The notes under the pieces are model-generated. The model was given only the letters and a program-made list of their open reading frames with translations, was not told the DNA's origin and ran no database searches. A stretch of 46,207 nt of DNA from Chloroflexota bacterium (GTDB lineage: Bacteria; Chloroflexota; Anaerolineae; Anaerolineales; Anaerolineaceae): NCBI GenBank assembly GCA_029265085.1, contig JAJUJY010000014.1:1-46207 (forward strand), written 5' to 3'. Shown here piece by piece: positions 1-8,209 of this stretch (positions within the stretch are counted from its first letter, which is position 1; the number at the start of each line of letters is the position of its first letter). The position numbers and the translations under genes were made by a program.

Positions 1-2307
1 GCAGGCACTCCTCTCGGACAGCTGGCTGCCTGCTTCGTTCTACCCATTAATGATGATATGGGACGCGATTCGGCTGGGATTTTCCAGACCTTACGCGATG
101 CCGCGCTGATTCAGCAGACCGGCGGTGGTAACGGCTTTAATTTTTCCCGCCTGCGCCCAAAGGGTGCGCTGGTCAAATCATCCGCTGGGCAGGCCACCGG
201 ACCAGTCGGCTTCCTGCGCGTCTATGACAACGCCTTTGGCGAGATTGCCCAGGGCGGTACCCGCCGCGGCGCCAATATGGCCGTGCTGCGTGTGGACCAC
301 CCGGATGTGGAAGATTTTATCACCTGCAAGACCAATGAAAATCAAATTACCAATTTTAATATCTCAGTCGGAATCACGGATGATTTCATGCGCGCCGTGG
401 AAAATGACGCCGACTGGGACCTGGTCTTCCCGGATGTGCATTCGCCGGAATACCGCAAAACGCGCGGCACGCTGGAACAATTGAAAGCCGCCGGTGCCCC
501 CCTGCGCGTGCATAAAACGGTTCGCGCGCGAGAAATTTTCGATAAAATCGTCCAGCAGGCACACCACAACGGCGAACCGGGTGTCCTCTTTCTGGATGCC
601 GCCAACCGCTTTAACCCCGTCCCGCACCTGTACCAGTTGGAAGCGACCAACCCTTGCGGCGAACAATGGCTTGGCCCGTATGAAAACTGCTGTCTGGGTT
701 CAGTCAACCTTGCCCAGCATTTTGGGCCCGACGGCCAGGTCGATTGGGAATCGCTGCGCTATTCCGTAGAGCTTTCCACACGCTTCCTGGATGAGGTGGT
801 GGACGCAAACCAGTATGTCCCGGCGGTTCCCCAGTTGAAAGAATCCGCGCTGCGTGCCCGCCGGATCGGCCTGGGCATCATGGGCCTGGCTGACCTGATG
901 TACCACTGCGGTATCCGCTACGGCTCAACCGAAGGCCAGGAATTTGCCGCCCAGATAATGGAATTTGTGCGCTTCCACGCGATGAAAACCAGTCTGGAAC
1001 TGGCCAAAGCCCGCGGTCCATTCCCCGCGATTACTGGTTCGATATATGATCCGGAAAACTTCCAATGGAGCGCCCCTCAACCGCTGGAAGCCTACGAACA
1101 CGATTACAACCGGCCTTTTGTGGATTGGGATTCTCTGACAGCAGACATCCGCAAACACGGCATCCGCAATGCAGCCCAGACCACCATCGCCCCCACCGGC
1201 ACCATCGCCACCGTGGCTGGCTGTGAAGGCTACGGCTGCGAACCGACCTTTGCCCTGGCTTATATCCGTCACGTCAACGACAACGGGCGCGACCTGCAGC
1301 TCACCTATGCCTCGCCGCTCTTTGAAAAAGCGCTGATTGAGGCTCAGATTGATCCAGAGGCGCGCCAGGAAATAATCGAGCAAGTCATGCTCGAAGGCTC
1401 CTGCCAGCACGTAGAGAGCGTTCCAGAGGCCGTACGCGAAGTATTTGTCGTCTCTGCAGATATCACGGCTGAAGAACACGTGCGCATGCAGGCAGCCATG
1501 CAGGCTTTTGTGGACAATTCGCTTTCCAAGACGGTCAACTTCCCGGCTGGAGCTACCGAAGAAGACGTTGCCCAGGCTTACCTGTTGGCCTGGCGGCTTG
1601 GCTGCAAGGGCATCACCGTCTATGTCACCGGATCGCGGGATAAGGTCGTCCTGGAAACCCGTGCCACCGCCCAAAAGAAGCAGGAGAAACCCGCTGAAGA
1701 AGCCCCAGAAGCGGAACCAGCCAAAGTTGACGACCAGCTCACCATCTGGCATGAATCCAAGAAACCGCGCCCGCGCTTCCTCACCGGCTTGACCTACACC
1801 ATCGAGACCCCGCTGGGCAAAGCCTTTATCACCATCAATGAAAATGGCGGTAACCAGCCCTTTGAAGTCTTTATCAATACCGCCAAGGCAGGTTCGGATA
1901 CCGCCGCGGTTTCGGAGGCCATTGGCCGTTTGCTCTCCTACAACCTGCGCATGGCTTCCCCGATTGAACCGGTCAAGCGCCTGCGTGAAATCACCAACCA
2001 ACTGCTCGGTATTGGCGGCGGACGCCCGCTCGGCTTTGGCCCCAACCGCGTGCGCTCCCTGCCAGACGGTGTCGGTCAGATCCTGGATGATTACCTGAAC
2101 AACCGTGAAGAACGCCTGGCCAACCAGCCCCCCGCCCCAACCCATTCCGGTAACGGGCATAACGGTTCCGGCAAGCACGACAGCGGCATGGTCTTTTCCC
2201 AACGCCTGCTCAAAGTTGGCGACCTGTGCCCCGAATGCGGCGAAGCAGCCGTGATCAACGAAGAAGGCTGCCGCAAGTGCTACGCCTGCGGGTACAGTGA
2301 GTGCTAA
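1..2307 (+). CDS. nrdJ: Adenosylcobalamin-dependent (class II) ribonucleoside-diphosphate reductase, 5'-truncated
   Basis: Reduces ribonucleotides to deoxyribonucleotides using B12 radical chemistry, independent of oxygen. The frame is open from the first base, so the start lies outside the window; 768 residues are visible. The first redox cysteine is in the [12 protein letters not shown] stretch at the left edge. The catalytic N-P-C-G-E motif (Cys codon at 655-657) carries the Asn, Cys and Glu of the radical site, and the partner redox cysteine sits in [10 protein letters not shown] just after it. The C-terminus has the cysteine-rich tail of B12-type enzymes (CPECG, then [12 protein letters not shown]), which recycles the active-site disulfide. 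A Pro/Glu/Lys-rich linker (about 1680-1730) precedes the TSCPD-like region that B12 enzymes of this size carry. A hairpin terminator follows, so it ends its transcript. Identity is firm; only the missing N-terminus is unseen. Confidence 0.96.
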   Translation, partial: AGTPLGQLAACFVLPINDDMGRDSAGIFQTLRDAALIQQTGGGNGFNFSRLRPKGALVKSSAGQATGPVGFLRVYDNAFGEIAQGGTRRGANMAVLRVDHPDVEDFITCKTNENQITNFNISVGITDDFMRAVENDADWDLVFPDVHSPEYRKTRGTLEQLKAAGAPLRVHKTVRAREIFDKIVQQAHHNGEPGVLFLDAANRFNPVPHLYQLEATNPCGEQWLGPYENCCLGSVNLAQHFGPDGQVDWESLRYSVELSTRFLDEVVDANQYVPAVPQLKESALRARRIGLGIMGLADLMYHCGIRYGSTEGQEFAAQIMEFVRFHAMKTSLELAKARGPFPAITGSIYDPENFQWSAPQPLEAYEHDYNRPFVDWDSLTADIRKHGIRNAAQTTIAPTGTIATVAGCEGYGCEPTFALAYIRHVNDNGRDLQLTYASPLFEKALIEAQIDPEARQEIIEQVMLEGSCQHVESVPEAVREVFVVSADITAEEHVRMQAAMQAFVDNSLSKTVNFPAGATEEDVAQAYLLAWRLGCKGITVYVTGSRDKVVLETRATAQKKQEKPAEEAPEAEPAKVDDQLTIWHESKKPRPRFLTGLTYTIETPLGKAFITINENGGNQPFEVFINTAKAGSDTAAVSEAIGRLLSYNLRMASPIEPVKRLREITNQLLGIGGGRPLGFGPNRVRSLPDGVGQILDDYLNNREERLANQPPAPTHSGNGHNGSGKHDSGMVFSQRLLKVGDLCPECGEAAVINEEGCRKCYACGYSEC

Positions 2308-2329
2308 AAAAAACCTATACACGCTTGCC

Positions 2330-2360
2330 CTCGCTCCCATTTTTTGGGAGCGAGTTATTT
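2330..2360 (+). terminator. Rho-independent terminator of nrdJ
   Basis: A perfect 10-bp stem (CTCGCTCCCA at 2330-2339 with TGGGAGCGAG at 2345-2354) encloses a five-T loop and is followed by a T-rich stretch. Confidence 0.85.
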
Positions 2361-2392
2361 AATCTTCTTGTAGATAAACTACCCTAACCGGG

Positions 2393-2398
2393 TATAAT
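2393..2398 (+). promoter_or_regulatory. Probable -10 box for the CPBP protease gene
   Basis: TATAAT lies about 75 bases before the start codon at 2475, downstream of the nrdJ terminator. No good -35 box is seen at 16-18 bases upstream, so this is a consensus -10 only. Confidence 0.4.
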
Positions 2399-2474
2399 CA
2401 CAACACCTTTAGATAATAACCCATAGCAGGTTATCCAGAAAACCAGGCGAAAAGTTAATGATTGGAGTACAACC

Positions 2475-3287
2475 ATGCAATCCACCCTCGAGACCTCACC
2501 AGAATCGCCCTCAAAAGCCTACCTGATCCGCATCCTGATTTTCTCCACCCTGCTGCCCACGCTGTTTTTAAGCGCGGTGCAGATCTTCCAGTTCAGCGGG
2601 CTGCCGGTTTATTTCATGCAGCTTGGCGTGTACGCTTTGTTGTACCTGTTAGCATTTTGGGGCTTAAAAAAAGAACAAATTACCGTGCCGTTTTCCGCGA
2701 AACTGGCTGCCCTCGGCCTGGCTGGGATGCTGATCGTCTGGCTTCTGTACGCCCTGTTCTTACAGCTCAGCGGATTAACCAGTCTTGCGGATGATTTGCA
2801 AACCCTGGCCAGCACCCCGGCCTGGAAAATCCTGGCCAACATCATCAGTACCTGGCTGTTTGTAGGTATTGGAGAAGAGCTGCTTTTCCGCGGCTATATC
2901 CTGAACAGCATCCAGCGGCACTTCACCCAGGGAACACCGCGCAAGCGCGTCACCCAGGCTGTATTGCTCAGCAGCGCGGTCTTTTCGCTCTGGCACCTGC
3001 CGGTCCGGATCATCTCCATCATCAACGGCGAGATGGGCATTGGCCTGCTGCTGGTCAGCCTGGTGCTTTTATTCATCCTGGGGCTTGGTTTTGCCGTCCT
3101 GTACACCCGCTCAGGCAATATTATCCTGGTGGGACTGCTGCACGGCATCGTCAACTACGGTCTGATCGGTGCGGAAGCCCAGTCTTCCCTTCCAACCGGA
3201 TTGATCATCCTGCTGATCGGCATTGGGTTGGTAGAGTTGGTGCGGTGGGTGCAAGGGAAAAGAAAAAATCTACCATCAAATTTGTGA
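2475..3287 (+). CDS. CPBP-family intramembrane glutamic/metallo-endopeptidase (CAAX-protease and bacteriocin-immunity type)
   Basis: A 270-residue polytopic membrane protein with about eight hydrophobic segments. The three family motifs are in order: E-E-L-L-F-R-G (the EExxxR glutamates and arginine) near residue 135, F-S-L-W-H-L-P (FxxxH) near 170, and L-L-H-G-I-V-N-Y (HxxxN) near 220. Members cleave prenylated or other membrane-associated substrates in the lipid bilayer, and some give bacteriocin self-immunity. The substrate here is unknown. The ATG at 2475 has a GGAG ribosome site about 8 bases upstream. It stands alone between a terminator and a palindrome, with no toxin or peptide gene next to it, so an immunity role is not supported by context. 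Confidence 0.9.
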   Translation: MQSTLETSPESPSKAYLIRILIFSTLLPTLFLSAVQIFQFSGLPVYFMQLGVYALLYLLAFWGLKKEQITVPFSAKLAALGLAGMLIVWLLYALFLQLSGLTSLADDLQTLASTPAWKILANIISTWLFVGIGEELLFRGYILNSIQRHFTQGTPRKRVTQAVLLSSAVFSLWHLPVRIISIINGEMGIGLLLVSLVLLFILGLGFAVLYTRSGNIILVGLLHGIVNYGLIGAEAQSSLPTGLIILLIGIGLVELVRWVQGKRKNLPSNL

Positions 3288-3345
3288 TCAAACTGTCCTG
3301 GTTGTAATGACTGGGCGGCAGTCATTTCTCACTCCCCTCTTGGTT

Positions 3346-3380
3346 AACACCTCACAGGTTTTAAAAACCTGTGAGGTGTT
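3346..3380. repeat. 35-base near-perfect palindrome (terminator or dispersed palindromic repeat)
   Basis: The arms 3346-3362 and 3364-3380 are exact reverse complements of 17 bases around one central A (core ACCTCACAGG / CCTGTGAGGT). The arms end in runs of T and A, so the transcript would form a strong hairpin in either direction. It could terminate the protease gene, but there is no clear T-run after the right arm; its perfection is also typical of dispersed intergenic palindromes. Confidence 0.7.
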
Positions 3381-3450
3381 CTTATCCCTGCAACCCGGCT
3401 CTCCAAAATCCGTATATTAAGTATTCATATTTCTCACCGAAGGAGAGCAA

Positions 3451-3669
3451 ATGACCACAGAAACACAAACCAGTGAACGTGAACCATCCAAAAAAGTGAT
3501 TTACCGGGGCAGAGCTTCGGATGCAGTGTACGGATTGGGAATGATTGGCGCCTGGGTTTATTACTTCACCACTGCCACCAGCTTTTGGATCGGTGTTTTG
3601 GGCTTCTTCAAAGGGATTGCCTGGCCGGCCTTTCTGGTCTTTGAATTGCTGAAATACCTGAACATGTAA
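3451..3669 (+). CDS. Small two-segment membrane protein, unknown function
   Basis: Encodes 72 residues: a charged N-terminal 20 residues, then two hydrophobic segments (about 27-42 and 46-68) separated by a short turn, ending K-Y-L-N-M. It is supported as a real gene by an AAGGAGAG ribosome site 6 bases before the ATG and by its composition. I do not recognise a family. It lies alone between the palindrome at 3346 and a lipoprotein gene. Confidence 0.65.
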   Translation: MTTETQTSEREPSKKVIYRGRASDAVYGLGMIGAWVYYFTTATSFWIGVLGFFKGIAWPAFLVFELLKYLNM

Positions 3670-3723
3670 CCTGCCGGAAGCCGATCTTTCAAAATCGCAA
3701 ACTCGCGGCACCACCAAACGCCT

Positions 3724-3729
3724 TATAAT
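3724..3729 (+). promoter_or_regulatory. -10 box placed for a leaderless mRNA (lipoprotein gene)
   Basis: TATAAT ends six bases before the ATG at 3736, so transcription would begin at or next to the start codon. No ribosome-binding purine tract precedes the ATG. Confidence 0.55.
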
Positions 3730-3735
3730 TTTGGC

Positions 3736-4521
3736 ATGGGCCGCGCAATTTTCACATTCCTTATTTTCAGCCTGTTTATCACCGCCTGTGCAGGCAGCCC
3801 GGTCGTGACTGCAACACCGGTATCCACCACCCTTGCTGCCTCCACATCCAGTCCCAGCAGCACGCCTCTGCCCAGCGAGACAGTCACAATCACTCCCGTG
3901 CCTACCAACACCCCCATTCCAACCGAAACCGCCACCGCCAGCCCTACCCCCATCCCCACCTACGTGGTATTACGCGGGAAAGTTATTCCTGAGCAGGCTA
4001 ACTGCCGCTATGGTCCCGGTGCGCCTTACCTCTACAAATACGGCCTGGTCGGCGGCTCCAACCTGGAAATTATTGCCCGTAATCCGGCGGCCACCTGGGT
4101 TGAAATTCAGGCGATTGGCGGCAGCAATCCCTGCTGGGTCAAAGCCTCGTTAATGGAAATAAAAGGCGACCTCCAAAACGTTCAGCCGGTGGATGCCGCC
4201 GAGGTCAAACTGCCCCCTTCACCGTACTATGGGCCGCTCAGCGGCGTTTCTGCGGCGCGGAACAGCTCGCAGGTCACCGTCAGTTGGAATGCGCTGATTT
4301 TACGCGCAGGTGACTCCTCAGAACAGACACCGTATATCGTGGAAGCCTGGGTCTGCCAGGGCGGACATATGGTCTTCATCCCGGAAGGCACCTACCAGAC
4401 TTCCGCCACAATCACCGATGAACCAGGTTGCAGCGAGCCGTCCCGAGCACGGGTAATCGCCGCCGAAAAGCATGGCTATACACAGCCTGTCCCCATCAAC
4501 TGGCCGCCAGCCAATCCTTGA
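3736..4521 (+). CDS. Lipoprotein with Thr/Pro-rich linker and SH3-like domain
   Basis: A 261-residue exported protein. The N-terminus is a lipoprotein signal peptide: a short hydrophobic segment and lipobox I-T-A-C with the lipidated Cys near residue 18. Residues about 20-75 are a Thr/Ser/Pro-rich linker that would hold the domain away from the membrane. The next region (about 78-145) has an SH3-like look (N-C-R-Y-G-P-G start, W-V-E-I core, C-W-V-K end). The last 90 residues resemble a fibronectin-like beta domain with paired cysteines. The ligand is unknown. The gene probably forms a transcription unit with the zinc-ribbon gene that follows 21 bases later. Confidence 0.75.
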   Translation: MGRAIFTFLIFSLFITACAGSPVVTATPVSTTLAASTSSPSSTPLPSETVTITPVPTNTPIPTETATASPTPIPTYVVLRGKVIPEQANCRYGPGAPYLYKYGLVGGSNLEIIARNPAATWVEIQAIGGSNPCWVKASLMEIKGDLQNVQPVDAAEVKLPPSPYYGPLSGVSAARNSSQVTVSWNALILRAGDSSEQTPYIVEAWVCQGGHMVFIPEGTYQTSATITDEPGCSEPSRARVIAAEKHGYTQPVPINWPPANP

Positions 4522-4542
4522 TCCCCAGGAGATTCACTGCCC

Positions 4543-5127
4543 ATGAAACAACGTATGTTCCACGGCAACCTCACCGCCGCAGCCCTGGCCGATCAACTCG
4601 CCGCGCGCTTTCACGAACGCCACATGCGCACCTCGATCTCTTCCGGCAGCGGAACCAATCTGGTGCAAATCGGTTCTAAACACGGCACACCGGTCACCGT
4701 TCACATTGCCGACACGCAAGGCGGCGTACTGGTCAGCCTGTCTGAAGACCGCGACTGGTTGGACCGCGCTTCCGATGTTGGCGAGATGGTCGAACGAGCC
4801 GCGAACGGCAATCTGCTCTCGCTGCTGGCTTTAGCACCGGAAGTAATTGCTGAACTGGGCAAAGATAACCTGAACACCCAAATCTGGGATGCCGTGAACG
4901 ATCTGTGCGCGCTCACGCGCGCGCTGGCTGGAGAAAAAAATGCCCCGGCCAACCCGCGTGTATGCCTCTATTGCCAGACACCGAATCCACCTGACCAGGC
5001 CAATTGCCTGGCTTGCGGTGCGGCCTTACCCGTTGATTTGCCGCGCATCTGCCCCAAATGCAGCCGGGCGCACACCTCGGACGCTCTGTTTTGCCAGGCC
5101 TGCGGGACTCGTCTGGTAAACGGGTAA
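4543..5127 (+). CDS. Double zinc-ribbon protein with unknown N-terminal domain
   Basis: Encodes 194 residues. The C-terminal 55 residues hold two zinc ribbons: C-L-Y-C ... C-L-A-C-G, then C-P-K-C ... C-Q-A-C-G. These are the 'zinc-ribbon/double zinc ribbon' type commonly used for protein contacts. The first 125 residues form a soluble alpha/beta domain with no recognised motif. An AGGAG tract sits 11 bases before the ATG. It runs convergent with the ferredoxin-like gene, ending 4 bases from that gene's stop codon. Confidence 0.7.
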   Translation: MKQRMFHGNLTAAALADQLAARFHERHMRTSISSGSGTNLVQIGSKHGTPVTVHIADTQGGVLVSLSEDRDWLDRASDVGEMVERAANGNLLSLLALAPEVIAELGKDNLNTQIWDAVNDLCALTRALAGEKNAPANPRVCLYCQTPNPPDQANCLACGAALPVDLPRICPKCSRAHTSDALFCQACGTRLVNG

Positions 5128-5131
5128 ATAA

Positions 5132-6217
5132 TTAACCGGAAAACCGCGCAGAAGTCCGCGCATCTCGCCAATCCGCTTCACTGATTGGGGGTTCTGCTTC
5201 GCCTGCCCGCCGCATCAGCTGCAGCGCTCCGGTCGGGCACACCGGCACGCACACACCGCAGCCCACACAACGAATTTCCTGCACCTGCACTGTGCCATCC
5301 AATGTGAGCGCATCGAACATACAGGCAGAGATGCACTCCCCACAGCCCGCACAAAGCTCCGCATCCACCGTATTCACAAAGGCCGAACGCGCCACTACAT
5401 TGGCAATCCCCATTTCCGCCATTCCGCGCAAAATACTGCACCCGCAAGTACAGCAATTGCAAATGTACCAAAGTTCCTGCTGGTTGTTGCTGACACAATG
5501 CACCAACCCGGCAGCAGCCGCACGCTGTAATGTGGTCAGTGCTTCCTCTCGGCTTAAATTGCGCACGGTGCTGCCAGCAGGAAATGCCTCCGGCTTCTCG
5601 CTCAAGACCATACAAACGTCAATCGGGTGCTCGCATGGCTTACCGATTAGTTTTTTCTGCGTCCGGCAAATGCAGACAATCACACCCCAGGATTGCATCT
5701 GGTCAATCAGGCTGGTCACACGCTCAAAGGGACGCACTTCCATATCATTCTTAATACTCTCGCGCACTGGAATCACCCGGTGAACCTGTGGCTGCAGCCT
5801 TAACGCAACGCTAAACGCGGTTTGGTAATAATCCTCAAACAGACGCGCCATTTCCGCATCGATTCGCCCGATCTGCGCTTCATAAATCCCCACCACAAAC
5901 GGCATCAGTCCAAATCCCAATCTACCCTGGGCGGTTTTCCCCAGCAAGATCACACCCCGTTTGGATAGCTCCTTTAAGAGCCCAGTGACCTCGCGCAGGT
6001 CGCGTTCTAACCGTTCAGCAATTTGGTTGGGCGTTTCTAATTCCGGCAGCAGCCCGGCGGCTAATTCCGCTTCTTCGGGGGTAAAAATCTTAGCCAGCAA
6101 ACGCAGATCGGATTCGTCGTCCGCAGGCGGAAATCCATTGGGCAGCGCATCCAGGCTGCGGGCTAAACGCCGGTAAGGCGAATCGATGGGAAAGGTAAGG
6201 GAACTTTGTTTATTCAT
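5132..6217 (-). CDS. Winged-helix-like and 4Fe-4S dicluster ferredoxin-domain protein
   Basis: The N-terminal third (residues about 30-90) looks like a helix-turn-helix or winged-helix segment: T-P-N-Q-I-A-E-R-L-E followed by a basic helix. The middle has scattered cysteines (C-I-C-R-T, C-N-C-C-T-C-G-C) that may bind another metal site. The C-terminus has two ferredoxin clusters: C-A-G-C-G-E-C...C-M and C-V-G-C-G-V-C-V-P-V-C-P. It may be a redox-linked regulator or electron carrier; the partner is not visible. An ATG at 6226 in frame is possible, but a TATAAT box (6225-6230) overlaps it, so the ATG at 6217 is preferred. Confidence 0.75.
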   Translation of the reverse strand: MNKQSSLTFPIDSPYRRLARSLDALPNGFPPADDESDLRLLAKIFTPEEAELAAGLLPELETPNQIAERLERDLREVTGLLKELSKRGVILLGKTAQGRLGFGLMPFVVGIYEAQIGRIDAEMARLFEDYYQTAFSVALRLQPQVHRVIPVRESIKNDMEVRPFERVTSLIDQMQSWGVIVCICRTQKKLIGKPCEHPIDVCMVLSEKPEAFPAGSTVRNLSREEALTTLQRAAAAGLVHCVSNNQQELWYICNCCTCGCSILRGMAEMGIANVVARSAFVNTVDAELCAGCGECISACMFDALTLDGTVQVQEIRCVGCGVCVPVCPTGALQLMRRAGEAEPPISEADWRDARTSARFSG

Positions 6218-6224
6218 AATACTC

Positions 6225-6230
6225 ATTATA
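6225..6230 (-). promoter_or_regulatory. -10 box for a possibly leaderless mRNA (4Fe-4S protein gene)
   Basis: On the minus strand TATAAT is followed after 7 bases by the ATG at 6217, without a ribosome site between. It also overlaps the alternative ATG at 6226, which would then not be transcribed. Confidence 0.45.
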
Positions 6231-6291
6231 ACTGGGCAGTAACCTTTGGATTCACAATTCTAAAAAATGGGGCTAGACAAAACAATTTAAT

Positions 6292-6307
6292 ATGTTACTA
6301 TTAACAT
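6292..6307 (+). promoter_or_regulatory. PadR-type operator (ATGT-N8-ACAT)
   Basis: The bases ATGTTACTATTAACAT form an inverted repeat that fits the established PadR consensus ATGT-N8-ACAT exactly. It lies 32 bases before the start of the padR-like gene and overlaps a plausible -10 (TACTAT, 6296-6301) spaced 16 bases from a -35-like TAGACA (6274-6279). Autorepression of the operon is the likely outcome. Confidence 0.7.
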
Positions 6308-6338
6308 AGTATTTTACAAACATAGGTGGTGCCTTTCC

Positions 6339-6887
6339 ATGTCAATTAAACACGCTATTCTCGGATACCTGAGCTGGCAATCCTTTTCCGGATACGATCT
6401 CAAAAAGCTGATAGCCGATTCGGCTGCTTTTTACTGGTCGGGCAACAACAACCAGATATATAAAACCCTGGTGCAGTTGGCTGAAGAAGGGTTGGTGACC
6501 AGCCAGGTCATCATCCAGGAAGATGCTCCAAATAAAAAAATCTATACCATCACCGCACAGGGTCGAGCTGAGTTACACAATTGGGTTAATTCCACGCCGG
6601 AACTCCCGGAAATGCGCAGCACGTTCTTGATCCAATTAGCCTGGGCTGATTTGCTCACCCCCACCGAACTGGACCGGCTTCTTGGGCGTTATGAAGATGA
6701 GATCCAATCCCTGGCATTAGTCCATGCGGAAAAAATCCGGCGGGGAATTCCTGCTCCCGGCCGGTCACCGCGGGAACATTATTTATGGAGCCAAATCGCA
6801 GAAAATCTGCGCCTGAGCTATGAAAAAGAACTGGACTGGGTACGCCGGCTTCGCACAGAGCTTTCTAACAACCCCGCTTTGCAATAA
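6339..6887 (+). CDS. PadR-family transcriptional regulator
   Basis: Encodes 182 residues. Residues 1-80 form the PadR winged helix: the family opening I-K-H-A-I-L-G-Y-L, then S-G-Y-D-L-K-K, the N-Q-I-Y-K-T-L recognition helix, and the I-Y-T-I-T-A-Q-G-R wing. Residues 85-180 are the long C-terminal dimerisation helices typical of the larger PadR subfamily (VirR-like C-terminus). It represses genes in response to small molecules in known members. The operator upstream (6292-6307) and the two genes downstream, starting 13 bases after its stop, suggest it controls its own operon. The ATG at 6339 has AGGTGG upstream. Confidence 0.9.
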   Translation: MSIKHAILGYLSWQSFSGYDLKKLIADSAAFYWSGNNNQIYKTLVQLAEEGLVTSQVIIQEDAPNKKIYTITAQGRAELHNWVNSTPELPEMRSTFLIQLAWADLLTPTELDRLLGRYEDEIQSLALVHAEKIRRGIPAPGRSPREHYLWSQIAENLRLSYEKELDWVRRLRTELSNNPALQ

Positions 6888-6900
6888 GGAAGATGCAAAA

Positions 6901-7260
6901 ATGAATTACACCATCCAACAAAACCACCCCAATACTTACCTTGAGTGCCAGCCTGGCCTGGTTGTTCATAATGAGGCGGCGGCGCTAGACTTGGTTGCGT
7001 TGTGCGGTGAGAATGGGGTCCAGCGCATTCTGCTGCATGCCGAAAATCTGCCGTTAGAGTTTTACAATCTCAAAACTGGGTTGGCCGGAAGAATATTGCT
7101 CAAATGGACTACCTATTGGATCAAGGCTGCCCTGGTGCTGCCTGCAGAAATGCGCCGAAATGGCCGCTTTGCCGAGTTCGCCTGGGAGAGCAGCATCAAC
7201 CGCGAGTTTCGCATTTTTTCAGACCGTCAAAGTGCTGAAACCTGGCTCATCAATGACTGA
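6901..7260 (+). CDS. DUF4180-family protein
   Basis: Encodes 119 residues. The stretch around residues 42-62 (H-A-E-N-L, F-Y-N-L-K-T-G-L-A-G-R-I-L-L-K) matches my memory of the DUF4180 family signature, as do the E-S-S-I-N-R region and the terminal alpha/beta pattern. Function is unknown; the fold is expected to be a small alpha/beta domain like STAS. The start at 6901 has AAGGAAG 7 bases upstream; an in-frame ATG at 6820 lies inside the padR gene and has no such site. It sits second in the padR operon and overlaps or abuts the hydrolase gene. Confidence 0.8.
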   Translation: MNYTIQQNHPNTYLECQPGLVVHNEAAALDLVALCGENGVQRILLHAENLPLEFYNLKTGLAGRILLKWTTYWIKAALVLPAEMRRNGRFAEFAWESSINREFRIFSDRQSAETWLIND

Positions 7261-7276
7261 CATAGAAAGGAATCAA

Positions 7277-8137
7277 ATGAAAACACAGGTTATATTTAAA
7301 TCTCACAATGGGCAAAATGCAATTCTGAATGCTTATGAGAATCTGCTTAAGCAGTGGCCGGTTTCTCATGAAAAAATATTCCTCACAACCCGCCATGGAG
7401 AAACCTTTGTAATCGCCAGTGGAGATCCTGCCAATCCCCCACTCATATTGCTGCATGGTTCAAGCACCAATTCAGCCATGTGGATGGGAGATGTGGCTGA
7501 TTTTTCCCGTCTATTTCGCGTCTATGCAATCGATATTCCCGGTGAACCAGGCAAGAGCGAGCCAATCCGCGCTGTATTAAACAGTCCTGCCCCAGCCGAA
7601 TGGATCAGCGATGTAATGGATAAATTGAGTATCTCACAAGCATCGATGATCGGCATATCCCTGGGTGGATGGTTTGCCCTTAACTTTGCGGCTACGCACC
7701 CTGAGCAAGTAACGAGACTGGTCCTCCTCTGCCCGGCAGGTGTTGCACCGCAAAAGAACTCTTACTTTTTGCGTACCTTGCCATTGCTATTGCTTGGTGA
7801 TTGGGGCATTGAACGCGGGATGCGCATTGCATCTGCTGGGCAACCAATGCCTGAGGAAGTGGTTAAATTCACGGGTTTGATTATCAAAAATTTCAGCCCG
7901 CGCATGGAAATGATTCCCTTATTAAGCGATGAAGCCCTCCAACAGGTTACCATGCCCACCTTTTTAATTGCTGGAGCTAAAGATGCATTGTTGCCTTCCG
8001 AAAAAACTGCTGAAAGGCTTTCTGGTGTTCTCCCTAATTTTTCAGCATGCATTCTGGCAGATACAGGCCACATCATCATCCAACAAACAGAGCGCATACT
8101 GCGTTTTTTAACGCAAGAATTAGAAACTGCAAGATAA
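7277..8137 (+). CDS. Alpha/beta-fold hydrolase
   Basis: A 286-residue alpha/beta hydrolase. It shows the oxyanion-hole motif L-L-H-G-S near residue 60, the nucleophile elbow G-I-S-L-G-G-W near residue 128, the acid in A-G-A-K-D-A near 240 and the catalytic histidine in A-D-T-G-H-I near 265. The substrate cannot be read from sequence; esters or similar small molecules are typical. The ATG at 7277 is preferred because GAAAGGA lies 6 bases before it; an ATG at 7253, overlapping the previous stop, is the alternative. It is third in the PadR-regulated operon, so it may act on the compound sensed by PadR. A hairpin follows at 8144. Confidence 0.85.
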   Translation: MKTQVIFKSHNGQNAILNAYENLLKQWPVSHEKIFLTTRHGETFVIASGDPANPPLILLHGSSTNSAMWMGDVADFSRLFRVYAIDIPGEPGKSEPIRAVLNSPAPAEWISDVMDKLSISQASMIGISLGGWFALNFAATHPEQVTRLVLLCPAGVAPQKNSYFLRTLPLLLLGDWGIERGMRIASAGQPMPEEVVKFTGLIIKNFSPRMEMIPLLSDEALQQVTMPTFLIAGAKDALLPSEKTAERLSGVLPNFSACILADTGHIIIQQTERILRFLTQELETAR

Positions 8138-8143
8138 GAGTGG

Positions 8144-8190
8144 AAAAGCTCTGCCAAACTGGTCAACTGGCCAGTTGACAGGGCTTTTCT
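8144..8190. terminator. Bidirectional-type hairpin terminator with an embedded perfect palindrome
   Basis: AAAAGCTCTG (left) pairs with CAGGGCTTTT (right) with one G-U pair. Inside lies the exact 18-base palindrome GTCAACTGGCCAGTTGAC (8162-8179). The T-run on the right arm fits termination of the hydrolase operon. The right half of the palindrome also contains a perfect -35 hexamer. Confidence 0.65.
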
Positions 8191-8203
8191 GCTATGATAA
8201 ATT
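8175..8203 (+). promoter_or_regulatory. Candidate promoter of the rsgA leader RNA
   Basis: A perfect -35 TTGACA (8175-8180) is followed after 17 bases by TAAATT (8198-8203), within the A/T-rich TATGATAAATTTAT. The -35 box forms the right half of an 18-base palindrome, which could be a regulator site. Confidence 0.5.
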
Positions 8204-8209
8204 TATGCA

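Noticed and set aside
925..2340. A long open frame on the minus strand of the nrdJ region (471 codons)
   Set aside because: It lies wholly opposite a clear ribonucleotide reductase, has no ribosome site or family motif, and shows the Gly/Ala/Phe-rich look of an antisense shadow. It also reads through the nrdJ terminator.
6820..6900. Upstream in-frame extension of the DUF4180 gene
   Set aside because: It overlaps the padR coding region and has no ribosome site; AAGGAAG before 6901 supports the shorter form.
7160..7276. Upstream in-frame extension of the hydrolase gene
   Set aside because: It reads into the DUF4180 gene and lacks a start site; GAAAGGA before 7277 is better placed.
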